Assembly: GCF_010994755.1 (NCBI RefSeq)
Contig: NZ_WHSB02000019.1
Coordinates: forward strand, 47,048-111,047
Length of the DNA stretch: 64,000 nt
Direction: 5' to 3'
Source: Shinella lacus
GTDB lineage: Bacteria > Pseudomonadota > Alphaproteobacteria > Rhizobiales > Rhizobiaceae
A program made the translations under genes and the position numbers. Under the pieces are notes generated by a model. It was not told the origin of the DNA. It saw only the letters and a program-made list of their open reading frames with translations, and made no database searches. Of this stretch, positions 26,667 through 35,649 are shown piece by piece (within the stretch, counting starts at the first letter, position 1; each line of letters begins with the position of its first letter).

Positions 26667-26682
26667 GCCGCAGGCCACCACG

Positions 26683-26715
26683 CAAAAAAGCCACCCTTTT
26701 GGGTGGCTTTTTGTC
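26683..26715 (-). terminator. Terminator of tal (bidirectional form)
   Basis: AAAAAGCCACCC-TTTT-GGGTGGCTTTTT: symmetric stem with A and T runs, 13 bases after the tal stop on the minus strand. Confidence 0.9.
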
Positions 26716-26727
26716 GAGGTCCCGGGT

Positions 26728-27690
26728 TTAAGCGGCGGCCTTCAGTTCCTTGTCGATCATCGCGCGAAGGCTGCCGAGGTCCTTGGCGAAGGCGCGGATG
26801 CCTTCGGAGAGCTTTTCGGTGGCCATGGCGTCTTCGTTCAGCATCCAGCGGAAGGTCTTTTCGTCGATCTTGATCGGCGAAACCTTGGCGGCCTTTTCCG
26901 GCGAGAGCTTGCGTTCCAGCGTGCCTTCGGCAGCGTCGAGTTCTTCGAGAAGAGCCGGGCTGATCGTCAGGCGGTCGCAGCCGGCAAGGGCTTCGATTTC
27001 GCCGGTGTTGCGGAAGGAGGCGCCCATGACGATCGTGTTGATGCCGTTGGACTTGTAGTAGTCGTAGATCGCGCGAACCGAGACGACGCCCGGATCTTCT
27101 TCGGCCGAAAACGTCTTGCCCGAAGCCTTGACGTGCCAGTCGAGGATACGGCCGACGAAGGGCGAGATGAGGAAGGCGCCGGCATCGGCGCAGGCGATGG
27201 CCTGGGCCTTGTTGAAGAGCAGCGTCAGATTGCAGTCGATGCCGTCCTTCTGGAGGACTTCCGCGGCGCGGATGCCTTCCCAGGTGGAGGCGAGCTTGAT
27301 GAGGATGCGGTCGCGGGTGATGCCGCGCGCCTCATAGGCCTTGATGATTTCGCGGCCCTTGGCGATGGAGGCTTCCGTGTCGAAGGAGAGGTCGGCATCG
27401 ACTTCCGTCGAGACGCGGCCGGGCACGAGTTCGGACAGCGCTGCGCCGACGGAGATGGCGAGGCGATCGGCGACTGCCGAGACGACGCCTTCGCGGTTGC
27501 CGCCCTGGGACTGGCCCCAGCGGATAGCCTCGCTGACGGTGTCGGCAAACATCGGCGTGCCGAGGGCCTTGAGCACGATCGTCGGGTTGGTGGTGCAATC
27601 GACCGGCTTCAGGCGGCGCACGGCTTCGATGTCGCCGGTGTCTGCCACGACGGTCGTCATCGCGCGGAGTTGTTCAAGCTTGGACGTCAT
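26728..27690 (-). CDS. tal: Transaldolase
   Basis: Moves a dihydroxyacetone unit between sugar phosphates in the non-oxidative pentose phosphate pathway. The 320-residue protein shows [15 protein letters not shown], the Schiff-base lysine region [37 protein letters not shown] and ISPFVGRI. It belongs to the TalB type by length. The start at [10 protein letters not shown] fits the family; a longer in-frame start adds an Arg-rich unconserved stretch. It is divergent from a SorC regulator, which may control it. Confidence 0.96.
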   Translation of the reverse strand: MTSKLEQLRAMTTVVADTGDIEAVRRLKPVDCTTNPTIVLKALGTPMFADTVSEAIRWGQSQGGNREGVVSAVADRLAISVGAALSELVPGRVSTEVDADLSFDTEASIAKGREIIKAYEARGITRDRILIKLASTWEGIRAAEVLQKDGIDCNLTLLFNKAQAIACADAGAFLISPFVGRILDWHVKASGKTFSAEEDPGVVSVRAIYDYYKSNGINTIVMGASFRNTGEIEALAGCDRLTISPALLEELDAAEGTLERKLSPEKAAKVSPIKIDEKTFRWMLNEDAMATEKLSEGIRAFAKDLGSLRAMIDKELKAAA

Positions 27691-27880
27691 ATCGATATCC
27701 CGAAATGGTTGTTGCTGGGCCGCTTTCCTTGCTCGGAAACGCCAGGCCCTCCTCCAGTTGCTCGTGATGGCGCGCTCGACGACTGTGCTTCCTGTTTCAG
27801 TCGCCGCGCGAGCCGGCACAACCAATCCGCCGACGCAATGCGCCAGCCGATATGAGGCGGACTATCGTCGTTTCTGGCGG

Positions 27881-27899
27881 CAAAAGTCAAGCACTTTTG
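27881..27899. promoter_or_regulatory. Inverted repeat in the tal-sorC control region
   Basis: CAAAAGT-CAAGC-ACTTTTG, 7-base perfect arms, followed by further AT-rich palindromic bits (TTGATCAA, CATATG) up to about 27935. It is a candidate operator for the adjacent SorC-type regulator. The rest of the 290-base region shows no gene. Confidence 0.45.
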
Positions 27900-27980
27900 A
27901 TCAATCTTCTGAACATATGTCGCATTTTTCGTTTCCTGTGTTAAGGTGTTCCGGAACGATTGCAAAGAGATGGAGGCACC

Positions 27981-28967
27981 GTGGCAAGGCTCCGGCGCGA
28001 CACACACACGGCCTATTCGGAATCGGCGGCGCTGAGGCTGCGGGCCGCCTGGCTCTATTACAACCAGGGCCTCACCCAGAAGGACGTGGCGGAGAAGATC
28101 GGCGTCAGCCGCACCACCGTCATCCGCATGCTCGACGAGGCGCTGAAGCGCTCCGAGGTGCAGATCTGGATCAACGAGGGCGTGGCCGATTGCGTCGAGC
28201 TCGCCGTGCGGCTGGAGAAGGCCTATGGGCTGGACGAGGCCGTGGTGGTGCCGGCGGCCGAAAGTGCGGAGGCCAATGCCAGGGGCGTCGGCCTGGCGCT
28301 CGGCCAGTTCCTGACCGAGGCGATTCCGGATGATTGCACGATCGGCGTCGGCTGGGGCCGCACGCTGACCGCCTCGCTCGCCAGCTTCCGTCCGGCGCGG
28401 CGCGAGCGGGTGAAGGTCGTCTCGCTGCTCGGCGGCGTGGTGGAGGCGCACCACATCAACCCGATCGAATATACCTGGCGGCTGGCGAGCCAGCTTGGCG
28501 CGGAATGTTATCTTTTCCTCGCGCCGCTGTTGGTCGATTCGCGGGAGACCAAGCGCAGCCTGATCGAAAAGTGCGGGCTAAAGACGCTGTTCGAGCTAGC
28601 GGAAAACATGGATATCGCGGTGGTGAGCTGCGGCGATATCGGGCCGCGCTCCTCCTCACTGTCGCGCGATTTCATCGCCCGCCACGAGCTGGACGAGCTG
28701 ATCGCCGCCGGCTGCGTCTGCGATACGATGTGCAATTTCCTCGATGCCGAGGGCCACACGATCGACCATCCGATCCGCCACCGAGTCATGTCGATCGACC
28801 TCGATACGGTGAAGAAGGCGCGCCATATCGTGCTCGTCTCAGGCGGTGAACACCGGGCACCGGCGATCCGCGCCACCATCCGCCGCGTTGGCTGCAACAC
28901 GCTGATCACCGACGAGGGCGCGGCGCTCGCCATGCTGCGGCTCGCCGAGACGTCTGCGGCTGCCTAA
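27981..28967 (+). CDS. SorC/DeoR-family sugar-binding transcriptional regulator
   Basis: A 328-residue regulator. The N-terminal helix-turn-helix is LRAAWLYYNQGLTQKDVAEKIGVSRTTVIRMLDEA; the rest is the SorC sugar-phosphate-binding domain with TIGVGWGRTLTASL, VVSLLGGVVEAHHINP, LFLAPLLVDSRETKRSL and HIVLVSGGEHRAPAIRA. The GTG start has a GGAGG site. Such proteins sense phosphorylated sugars or polyols; the divergent transaldolase gene suggests a sugar phosphate ligand, but that is inference. Its end overlaps by four bases the stop of the convergent LuxR-type gene. Confidence 0.9.
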   Translation: MARLRRDTHTAYSESAALRLRAAWLYYNQGLTQKDVAEKIGVSRTTVIRMLDEALKRSEVQIWINEGVADCVELAVRLEKAYGLDEAVVVPAAESAEANARGVGLALGQFLTEAIPDDCTIGVGWGRTLTASLASFRPARRERVKVVSLLGGVVEAHHINPIEYTWRLASQLGAECYLFLAPLLVDSRETKRSLIEKCGLKTLFELAENMDIAVVSCGDIGPRSSSLSRDFIARHELDELIAAGCVCDTMCNFLDAEGHTIDHPIRHRVMSIDLDTVKKARHIVLVSGGEHRAPAIRATIRRVGCNTLITDEGAALAMLRLAETSAAA

Positions 28968-29188
28968 ATCAGGTTGAGACGGGCGGCGCGGATGATTGCG
29001 GCGGTGATGTTGCGCGTGCCGAGCTTGTCTATCGCGCTGCGCATGGCCTCGGTCACGCGCGGCATCGCAATGTCGGTCTCGAGCACGATATCGGCCGGCG
29101 TCCTGCCGTTTGCGGCAAGTTCAAGACACCGTTTTTCGATTTCGGTCAGCTCGGGAAGGCGGGAAAGGTCATTTTCCGAGGACGTCAT
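28964..29188 (-). CDS. Single-domain LuxR-type helix-turn-helix protein
   Basis: A 74-residue protein that is nearly only a GerE/LuxR DNA-binding domain: LTEIEKRCLELAANGRTPADIVLETDIAMPRVTEAMRSAIDKLGTRNITAAI carries the four-helix pattern with the conserved Glu, Gly and Leu-Gly. No receiver or autoinducer domain is present. The 195 bases upstream (29189-29383) separate it from the divergent cyclo-ligase gene and contain a CCCGTTGCGGGACG hairpin but no other gene. Target unknown. Confidence 0.82.
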   Translation of the reverse strand: MTSSENDLSRLPELTEIEKRCLELAANGRTPADIVLETDIAMPRVTEAMRSAIDKLGTRNITAAIIRAARLNLI

Positions 29189-29383
29189 GCGGCTCCGCTT
29201 AATGGCTGGGTGGCGCCGCGCAAAGCAGAAGCTGTTCTAATGCTTAACGGGAGCGCGCCGTTTTGGGCTTTTTCGTCCCGTTGCGGGACGCATTTCTGCG
29301 ACTTCGCCCCGTCGCAAAAACACGGGGATTTGCCTTTCGGCGCTGCTAGCTGGTAAGCCACGCGCAAAAGGCTGGAGAGATCC

Positions 29384-29980
29384 GTGACATCCCCCGTGAC
29401 ATCCAAGGAACTGAAGGCGGCGATCAGGAACGAGCGGCTGGCATTGCGCGATGCGATGACACCGGAAGCGCGCATCGAGGGCAGCCTCGCCATGGTGGAG
29501 CATGCGGGCGACCGCATCGACTTTGAGCCGGGCATGGTGATTTCCGGCTTCTGGCCGATCCGCTCGGAGGCCGATATCCGGCCGCTGCTCGCCCATCTTC
29601 GCACGCGCGGCGCGCGGCTCTGCCTGCCTGTCGTGCTCGACCGCGAGACGATCATCTTCCGCGAACTCGTCGTCGGCGCGCCGGTGGTGAAGACCGGCTT
29701 CGGCACGACCGGGCCGGGGCCGGAGGCGGCGGTGCTCGATCCGGATATCCTGCTGGTGCCGCTTTCCGCCTTCGACAAGGCGGGCCACCGCATCGGCTAC
29801 GGCGCCGGCCATTACGACCGCGCGATCGACCGTTTGAAGGCGAAGGGCCATGCGCCAAAACTGATCGGCATTGCGTTCGACTGCCAGGAAGTGGCATCAG
29901 TACCCGCGGAACCGCATGACGTCGCGCTGGACGCGATCCTCACCGAAAGCGGCTTCCGTTTGTTCCAACAGGTTTCGTAA
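29384..29980 (+). CDS. ygfA: 5-formyltetrahydrofolate cyclo-ligase
   Basis: ATP-dependent conversion of 5-formyl-THF to 5,10-methenyl-THF. The 198-residue protein has the N-terminal KAAIRNERLALRDAMTPEAR, the folate-site ISGFWPIRSEADIRPLL, and the signature PLSAFDKAGHRIGYGAGHYDRAI. GTG at 29384 follows GGAGAG; a second GTG 12 bases on (a repeated GTGACATCC) is possible. In many bacteria this gene directly follows 6S RNA; here it is about 3.3 kb away. The next gene starts 10 bases after its stop. Confidence 0.95.
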   Translation: MTSPVTSKELKAAIRNERLALRDAMTPEARIEGSLAMVEHAGDRIDFEPGMVISGFWPIRSEADIRPLLAHLRTRGARLCLPVVLDRETIIFRELVVGAPVVKTGFGTTGPGPEAAVLDPDILLVPLSAFDKAGHRIGYGAGHYDRAIDRLKAKGHAPKLIGIAFDCQEVASVPAEPHDVALDAILTESGFRLFQQVS

Positions 29981-29990
29981 GGCAGTTTCG

Positions 29991-30815
29991 ATGCGTTTTC
30001 TCTTTCTGGGCGATATGGTGGGCAAGACCGGGCGGACGGCCGTCTGGCAGCGCCTGCCGGGGCTGATCAGCGATTTCAAGCTGGATTTCGTCGTCGTCAA
30101 CGGGGAGAACGCGGCCGGCGGCTTCGGCATCACCGAAGAGATCTTTCTCGAAACCATAAATGCCGGCGCCGACGTCGTGACGACAGGCAACCACGTCTGG
30201 GACCAGAAGGAGGCCGTAACCTTCGCCGGCCGGCACGACCAGTTCCTGCGCCCCGCAAACTATCCCGCCGGCACGCCCGGCCGTGGTGCCAATCTGTTTG
30301 TTGCCAAGAATGGCGCGCGGGTGCTTGTCGCCAACATCATGGGCCGCGTCTTCATGCATCCCGAACTGGACGACCCCTTCAAGTCGGGCGAGGCCATTCT
30401 TGCCTCCTGCCCGTTGGGCGAGCAGGCGGATGCCGTGATCTTCGATTTCCACGCCGAGGCGACCAGCGAGAAGCAGTGCTTCGGCCATTTCGTCGATGGA
30501 CGCGCCAGCGTCGTCGTCGGCACGCACACCCATGTGCCGACGGCCGATTGCCAGATCTTGAACGGCGGCACGGCCTATATGTCGGATGCCGGCATGTGCG
30601 GCGATTACGATTCTTCTCTCGGCATGGAGAAGGAAGAGCCGCTCAACCGCTTCATCTCGAAAATGCCGAAAAGCCGATTCGAGGCGGCGTCCGGACCGGC
30701 GACGATCTGCGGCCTTGCGGTCGAAATCTCCGACCGCACGGGGCTTGCCGAAAAGGTCGCACCGCTCCGGCTCGGCCCGCGGTTGGCCGAAGCGGTGCCG
30801 GAGTTCTGGCGCTAG
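29991..30815 (+). CDS. YmdB/TIGR00282 family metallophosphoesterase
   Basis: A 274-residue dinuclear metal phosphodiesterase. Metal ligands are visible in MRFLFLGDMVGKTGR, VVNGENAAGGFGIT, TGNHVWDQKE, IFDFHAEATSEKQ and VVGTHTHVPTAD, the full family pattern. Bacillus YmdB hydrolyses 2',3'-cyclic nucleotides and affects RNA turnover; the role here is inferred only from the family. Start at 29991 is set by the conserved N-terminus. Operon with the cyclo-ligase gene. Confidence 0.93.
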   Translation: MRFLFLGDMVGKTGRTAVWQRLPGLISDFKLDFVVVNGENAAGGFGITEEIFLETINAGADVVTTGNHVWDQKEAVTFAGRHDQFLRPANYPAGTPGRGANLFVAKNGARVLVANIMGRVFMHPELDDPFKSGEAILASCPLGEQADAVIFDFHAEATSEKQCFGHFVDGRASVVVGTHTHVPTADCQILNGGTAYMSDAGMCGDYDSSLGMEKEEPLNRFISKMPKSRFEAASGPATICGLAVEISDRTGLAEKVAPLRLGPRLAEAVPEFWR

Positions 30816-30870
30816 AGCATTTCCAGTCGAAGCGACATCGCTTCGACGTCGGATAATGCGGGAAAAACAA
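30816..30870. repeat. Short intergenic palindromic element
   Basis: TAGAGCATTTCCA followed by a perfect 10-bp hairpin GTCGAAGCGA-CA-TCGCTTCGAC (30826-30847) and AATGCGGGAAAAACAAA. The flanks resemble the element at 945-995 in type (TAGAGCA..TTTCC), a style of repeat seen between rhizobial genes. It lies between two convergent genes and may terminate transcription. Confidence 0.55.
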
Positions 30871-30875
30871 AAGTC

Positions 30876-31412
30876 TCAGATCATGTGGCGCAGGTGATCG
30901 GCCGAGCCGCCGTTGAAGGTCAGGTGCGCCTTTACGCCGACATCGGGCTCCTCGTCCGGATTGAAGTTCGCCTTGGCGATTTCCCAGCCGAATTTCAGCT
31001 TGCTGCCGGTCGAGGCCCAGACTTCGGCGTCCTCGATTTCCAGCGCCAGCATGGTGAGCCTGGGGTCGTCCTTGCCATGGTCGAACCAGGCTTCGACGAT
31101 CGAGCTCCAGTATTCGTCGATCTTGGCCGGGTCCTTGCGCACGGACAGGCGGCCGGCAAGGCAGGCATGGTAGTCATGGTCCTTGCCGACGACGCAGAAA
31201 TGCGCGCGCGAGCCGGGCGAGATGGCATCGACGATTTCCGCATCCGTCCTGGTGAAGAACCAGATCGTTGCCGTCTGGCGGTCGAGCTGCGGCGCCATCG
31301 GCTGCATATGCATGTGGCTGCCCTCGACGCCGAGCATGCCGGCATGGATCTTGTCGATTTCGTCGAAGAGCTGTTCCTTCGGGTTTTCGCGGGCACGGGT
31401 GAGATTGGACAT
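30876..31412 (-). CDS. Pyridoxamine 5'-phosphate oxidase-like (general stress protein 26 type) protein
   Basis: A 178-residue split-barrel flavin-binding-type protein: IHAGMLGVEGSHMHMQPMAPQLD, TIWFFTRTDAEIVDAI, HYHACLAGRLSV-like strand (HDYHACLAGRLSVRKD), WFDHGKDDPRLTMLALE and EVWASTGSKLKFGWEI. The pattern is of the GSP26 subfamily, which binds FMN or F420-like cofactors and is linked to stress; it is not the true PdxH. Enzyme activity unknown. It stands alone between convergent and divergent neighbours. Confidence 0.85.
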   Translation of the reverse strand: MSNLTRARENPKEQLFDEIDKIHAGMLGVEGSHMHMQPMAPQLDRQTATIWFFTRTDAEIVDAISPGSRAHFCVVGKDHDYHACLAGRLSVRKDPAKIDEYWSSIVEAWFDHGKDDPRLTMLALEIEDAEVWASTGSKLKFGWEIAKANFNPDEEPDVGVKAHLTFNGGSADHLRHMI

Positions 31413-31591
31413 GGATATTCCTCTCGTCTGTTGGCGTTGATGGCAAGGGAACGTGAGGGGGCGTCCAAGGTTCCGCTCGATGGCCAGTCAACGGCCGGTC
31501 AACGGATTGTGATCGCCGCGCCGGCCGGCAAATCTCGACCGGCGATGCTTGCGGGCGCATAGTCCCGCCGACCCAATGAACGGAGCCGCTG

Positions 31592-32428
31592 ATGCCGCAT
31601 CTCCTGCTCATTCCGTTGATCGTTGCAGCCTTCGCCGTGTTTGCGGAATCCCGGCCAGCATCGGCACAGGCGGAAACGCCCGTCAGCCAGTGCCAGATGA
31701 TCGCGCGCTCGCTTCCCTCCGTCACCTTCGCCAGCTTTTCCGCCGAACCCGCCCTCAAGGTGCAGGCCAAGGCGAACGAGGAGGTGAAGATCACCTATAT
31801 CGGCCACTCGACCTTCTTCCTCGAAACGCCGGCCGGCGTGAAAATCGCCACCGACTATAACGGCTGGTACAAGCCGCCGGCGCTGCCGACCGTGGTGACG
31901 ATGAACAAGGCGCATTCCAGCCACTACACGACGAACCCGGAACCCGGCATCGAATATGTGCTGCACGGCTGGCAGGATGGCTCGCCGAAGGGCGCGGACC
32001 ACGATGTCGTGGTGGGCGACACCTATATCCGCAACGTACCGACCGATATCCGCAACTGGGGCGGATCGATGGAGGCGAACGGCAATTCCATCTTCATCTT
32101 CGAGGTCGCGGGCCTCTGCATCGGCCATCTCGGCCACCTGCATCATGAACTGACCGAAAAACAATATGCCGAGATCGGCCGGCTCGACGTGCTGATGGTG
32201 CCGGTCGACGGCGGTCTGACGATGGGGGCGGAGAGCATGAGCCGCGTCGTGCAGCGCCTGCGCTCCTCGCTGATCCTGCCCATGCACCGCCGCGGGCCGC
32301 CGATCAGCCAGTTCCTGTCGATGTTCGGCACGGGCTTCGACGCGGTGACCGACGATGATGCGACGATGACCGTTTCCATCCGCAGCTTGCCCAAGCGGCC
32401 GACGATCCATATTCTCTCCGGCGTCTGA
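31592..32428 (+). CDS. Exported metallo-beta-lactamase-fold protein with altered metal motif
   Basis: A 278-residue protein with a signal peptide (LLLIPLIVAAFAVFAESRPASAQ). The body is UlaG-like: ITYIGHSTFFLETPAGVKIATDYNG, GHLGHLHHELTEKQYAEIGRLDVLMVPVDGG and LPMHRRGPP. At the place of the usual THxHxDH metal motif it has MNKAHSSHY, so the first His is Lys and the Asp is Ser. Loss of one metal site or a different chemistry is possible. The next gene starts just after, suggesting an operon. Confidence 0.8.
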   Translation: MPHLLLIPLIVAAFAVFAESRPASAQAETPVSQCQMIARSLPSVTFASFSAEPALKVQAKANEEVKITYIGHSTFFLETPAGVKIATDYNGWYKPPALPTVVTMNKAHSSHYTTNPEPGIEYVLHGWQDGSPKGADHDVVVGDTYIRNVPTDIRNWGGSMEANGNSIFIFEVAGLCIGHLGHLHHELTEKQYAEIGRLDVLMVPVDGGLTMGAESMSRVVQRLRSSLILPMHRRGPPISQFLSMFGTGFDAVTDDDATMTVSIRSLPKRPTIHILSGV

Positions 32429-32442
32429 TGCCGGAGTTTTTG

Positions 32443-32937
32443 ATGCGCTTTCTCATTGCCGTGCCCGCCTTTCTGCTTTCCTGCACGCTTGCCCTCGCGA
32501 GCGGTGCGCCGACGCCCGAAGGCCCCGGTGGCGAATCCGGCCAGCCGCGCGGGCTTGCGACCCAGCCGGTGGAAAAGCTCCCGACGCGCACCCTCGGCGT
32601 GGCGGAGGATTTTATCCTGCCGTCCGGTAATATCGGCTGCATCTACATTCCCGAGGGCGGCACGGCGGTCTACCAGCCGGCCGATGGCGGACCGGAACTC
32701 TCCTGCGACCGCGTCGAGCCGAAATACCTGCGCGCGACGCTCGGGCGCAGCGGCAAGGCCTCCGTGAAAAGCAATGTCGGCGATCAGGGCTGCTGCGGCA
32801 GCGCGAACACCTTGGACTATGGCGAGACCTGGTCTGCCGGTCCCTTCACCTGCTATTCGGAGCGCACGGGCCTGACCTGCGAGCGCAATGACGGCCATTC
32901 CTTCCTGCTCAGCCGCGCCCGCGTGCGGGCCGATTGA
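32443..32937 (+). CDS. Exported cysteine-containing protein of unknown function (DUF6636-like)
   Basis: A 164-residue secreted protein: signal peptide MRFLIAVPAFLLSCTLALAS, a Pro/Gly-rich linker, then FILPSGNIGCIYIPEG, ELSCDRVEPKYLRA, GCCGSANTLDYGETWSAGPFTCYSERTGLTCERNDGHSFLLSRARV. Six mature cysteines suggest disulphides. The ending motif (SGNIGC..TGLTCxNxxGHGF) resembles DUF6636. The start with GGAG 7 bases upstream was chosen; an ATG 15 bases earlier overlaps the previous stop but has no ribosome site. Likely cotranscribed with the MBL gene. Confidence 0.72.
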   Translation: MRFLIAVPAFLLSCTLALASGAPTPEGPGGESGQPRGLATQPVEKLPTRTLGVAEDFILPSGNIGCIYIPEGGTAVYQPADGGPELSCDRVEPKYLRATLGRSGKASVKSNVGDQGCCGSANTLDYGETWSAGPFTCYSERTGLTCERNDGHSFLLSRARVRAD

Positions 32938-33103
32938 GGCGGTCGCCGCTTTGTTTGCGGGACTGCTGGACGTTCGGCGGCAATGAAATTATAAGGCGGC
33001 ATTTCGAAAATCGGGGCAGCAGGCTGGCGCGTCACCGCGGCAGGGGCTCCGGCACAGTGATCGGCGACCGGAAACGGGCGCCAAAAAACGAGACAGGGGT
33101 GCC

Positions 33104-33850
33104 ATGGCTGGCCATTCACAGTTCAAGAATATCATGCACCGCAAGGGCAAGCAGGATTCCGTGCGGTCGAAAATGTTCTCCAAGCTTGCCCGTGAAATCA
33201 CGGTGGCGGCGAAGACCGGTCTGCCCGACCCGTCGATGAACGCCCGCTTGCGCCTGGCGATCCAGAACGCCAAGGCGCAGTCCATGCCGAAGGACAATAT
33301 CGAGCGTGCCGTCAAGAAGGCCTCCGGCGTCGACGGCGAGAACTACGAGGAAGTCCGCTACGAGGGTTATGGGCCGGGCGGCGTCGCCGTCATCGTGGAA
33401 GCGCTGACCGACAACCGCAACCGCACCGCCTCCTCCGTCCGCTCGACCTTCTCGAAGGCCGGCGGCGCGCTCGGCGAAACCGGATCGGTCTCCTTCTCCT
33501 TCGATCGCGTCGGCGAAATCACCTACAAGCTTGCCGTCGGCAGTGCTGACGCCGTCATGGAAGCCGCCATCGATGCCGGTGCAGAAGACGTGACGACCGA
33601 CGAGGACGGCCACACGATCATCTGCGGCTTCGAGGATATCGGTGACGTTTCCAAGGCGCTGGAAGACAAGCTCGGCGAAGCCGAGACCGTCAAGGCGATC
33701 TGGAAGGCGCAGAACACCGTGCCGGTCGACGAGGAAAAGGCGCAGTCGCTGATGAAGCTCATCGACACGCTGGAAGACGACGACGACGTGCAGAACGTCT
33801 ACTCGAACTTCGAAGTCTCCGACGAAGTCATGGCCAAGCTCTCGGCCTGA
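33104..33850 (+). CDS. yebC: YebC/PmpR family regulatory protein
   Basis: A 248-residue protein starting [18 protein letters not shown] (family start MAGHSKW..), then [44 protein letters not shown] and [24 protein letters not shown]. YebC proteins act as transcription factors in some bacteria and, in recent work, as translation factors that help ribosomes through proline stretches. In many genomes yebC stands just before ruvC, as here (with one gene between). Length typical. Confidence 0.96.
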   Translation: MAGHSQFKNIMHRKGKQDSVRSKMFSKLAREITVAAKTGLPDPSMNARLRLAIQNAKAQSMPKDNIERAVKKASGVDGENYEEVRYEGYGPGGVAVIVEALTDNRNRTASSVRSTFSKAGGALGETGSVSFSFDRVGEITYKLAVGSADAVMEAAIDAGAEDVTTDEDGHTIICGFEDIGDVSKALEDKLGEAETVKAIWKAQNTVPVDEEKAQSLMKLIDTLEDDDDVQNVYSNFEVSDEVMAKLSA

Positions 33851-33873
33851 TCCGCTAGGTCGCAGTCAAAGAA

Positions 33874-33906
33874 AAGGCCGGGTGCCGCAAGGCCCCGGCC
33901 TTTTTT
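33874..33906. terminator. Bidirectional terminator between yebC and the convergent oxidoreductase
   Basis: GGCCGGG-TGCCGCAAGG-CCCCGGCC flanked by GAAAA on the left and TTTTTTG on the right, so it can act on both strands. Confidence 0.88.
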
Positions 33907-33908
33907 GT

Positions 33909-34910
33909 TCAGGCGGCGAGGGCAAGTCCCTGTTGCGCCTCGGCGAAGAGCCGGACCGATTTCAGCCGGGCGTCCATGTCGTAGATCGGCATGGAGACGA
34001 TGAACTCGTCGGCCTTGGTGATCGACAGGAAATCCGCGATGCGGCGGCGGATCTTCTCCGGCCCGCCGACCACCGCATATTGCAGCGTGTGCTCGACATT
34101 GATGCGCTCCCCATCGCTCCAGTGCGGATCCATGTCATCCACCGGTGCCGGGAAGGCGCCGGGCGTGCCGCGGCGCAGGCGCACGAAGGATTGCTGCATC
34201 GAGGTGAAGAGGTAATCGGCCTCCGCATCCGTATCGGCCGCCGCCCCCATCACGCCGACCATGGCATGCGGCTTGTCGAGATATTGCGAGGGCTCGAAGC
34301 GCTCGCGGTAGATTTCCAGCGCCGTCAGCAGCATGTCCGGCGCGAAATGCGAGGCGAAGGCGAAGGGCAGGCCGAGCATGCCGGCGAGATGCGCCGAATA
34401 ATGGCTGGAGCCGAGCAGCCAGACGGGCACATTGGTGCCTGCACCGGGAATGGCGATGACCTGCTGCTGCGGGCTCGTCGGCCCCATCAGCTGCATAAGC
34501 TCGACGACATCCTGCGGGAAATTGTTGGCGGCGCTGTCGAGGTTTCGGCGCAGTGCCTGGGCCGTGCGCATGTCGGTGCCGGGCGCGCGGCCGAGGCCGA
34601 GGTCGATGCGGTCCGGGAAGAGCGCAGCGAGCGTGCCGAACTGTTCGGCGATGACCAGCGGCGAATGGTTCGGCAGCATGATGCCGCCCGAGCCGACGCG
34701 GATTTTCTGCGTGCCCGCCGCGACATGCTGGATGACCAGCGAGGTGGCGGCGCTGGCGATACCGCGCATACCGTGATGTTCGGCGAGCCAGAAGCGCTTG
34801 TAGCCGTAGGCTTCCGCCTCCTGCGCGAGACGGCGCGAATTTTCGAGCGACTGGGCGACTGTGCCGCCTTCGATGACCGGGGAAAGGTCGAGGATGGAGA
34901 AGGGCACCAT
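33909..34910 (-). CDS. LLM-class flavin-dependent oxidoreductase
   Basis: A 333-residue luciferase-like monooxygenase: [82 protein letters not shown] and [15 protein letters not shown]. This is the YhbW/MsnO8 subgroup, which uses reduced FMN; substrates are unknown. The reading frame continues far upstream of the ATG at 34910, but that part overlaps ruvC on the other strand and is not homologous, so the conserved start was used. Cytoplasmic. Confidence 0.93.
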   Translation of the reverse strand: MVPFSILDLSPVIEGGTVAQSLENSRRLAQEAEAYGYKRFWLAEHHGMRGIASAATSLVIQHVAAGTQKIRVGSGGIMLPNHSPLVIAEQFGTLAALFPDRIDLGLGRAPGTDMRTAQALRRNLDSAANNFPQDVVELMQLMGPTSPQQQVIAIPGAGTNVPVWLLGSSHYSAHLAGMLGLPFAFASHFAPDMLLTALEIYRERFEPSQYLDKPHAMVGVMGAAADTDAEADYLFTSMQQSFVRLRRGTPGAFPAPVDDMDPHWSDGERINVEHTLQYAVVGGPEKIRRRIADFLSITKADEFIVSMPIYDMDARLKSVRLFAEAQQGLALAA

Positions 34911-35081
34911 GGGAGCGGCCTCGCTATGAGTAGATTTGATTGTGCTCCCATGTAGGTTCAGTTTTGTGAAATCCAAGCGATCCGCCCCAGCTTTTCGCGA
35001 GCGCTTCTGCAAACGGCCATTTGTTTTTGTTTTGTTCACATTTCGCTGGCAGGGTCCGGTGGACAGGATTAGGGTTTTCGC

Positions 35082-35594
35082 ATGCAGGACATGATTCGCA
35101 TCATCGGTATCGATCCGGGGCTTCGCCGCACCGGCTGGGGCATCATCGAGACGCTGGGCAATTCGCTGCGCTTCGTCGCGTCCGGCACCGTGACCTCCGA
35201 TGGCGACGCCGATCTCGCCTCGCGTCTCTGCCAGCTGCATGACGGCCTTGCCGACATCATCCACAGCCACCAGCCGCATGAGGCCGCCGTCGAGCAGACC
35301 TTCGTCAACAAGGATGCGGTGGCGACGCTGAAGCTCGGCCAGGCGCGCGGTATCGCCATGCTGGTGCCGGCGCGCGCCGGCCTGCGGGTGGCGGAATATG
35401 CGCCGAATGCGGTGAAGAAAGCCGTCATCGGCGTCGGGCATGGCGAAAAGCAGCAGATCCATATGATGCTGAAGGTTCTGATGCCGAAGGCGACCTTCAC
35501 CGGCAACGACGCCGCCGATGCATTGGCCATCGCCATCTGCCACGCCCACAACCGCCAGGGCCTCTCCGGCCGCCTCGCCAAGCTCGTCGGCTGA
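35082..35594 (+). CDS. ruvC: Holliday junction resolvase RuvC
   Basis: Endonuclease that cuts Holliday junctions brought by RuvAB. The 170-residue protein has [14 protein letters not shown] with the first catalytic Asp, [23 protein letters not shown] with the catalytic Glu, [19 protein letters not shown] and [16 protein letters not shown] with the C-terminal acidic residues. ATG at 35082 or the next ATG (35091) could be the start. The usual ruvCAB order is interrupted by a toxin-antitoxin pair. The upstream 170 bases are a divergent promoter region. Confidence 0.97.
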   Translation: MQDMIRIIGIDPGLRRTGWGIIETLGNSLRFVASGTVTSDGDADLASRLCQLHDGLADIIHSHQPHEAAVEQTFVNKDAVATLKLGQARGIAMLVPARAGLRVAEYAPNAVKKAVIGVGHGEKQQIHMMLKVLMPKATFTGNDAADALAIAICHAHNRQGLSGRLAKLVG

Positions 35595-35627
35595 TTTGTT
35601 CTTGACTTGTTCCGGGGTGGGCGATAA

Positions 35628-35648
35628 GTAATACCGCAGAGGTATTAC
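35628..35648. promoter_or_regulatory. Operator palindrome and promoter of the toxin-antitoxin pair
   Basis: GTAATACC-GCAGA-GGTATTAC: 8-base perfect arms ending just before the antitoxin ATG (35650) and containing its GAGGT ribosome site. Upstream TTGACT (35602-35607), 17 bases, then TAAGTA (35625-35630) form a sigma-70-like promoter whose start point would fall inside the palindrome. This is the classical layout for autorepression by an AbrB-type antitoxin. Confidence 0.72.
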
Positions 35649-35649
35649 C

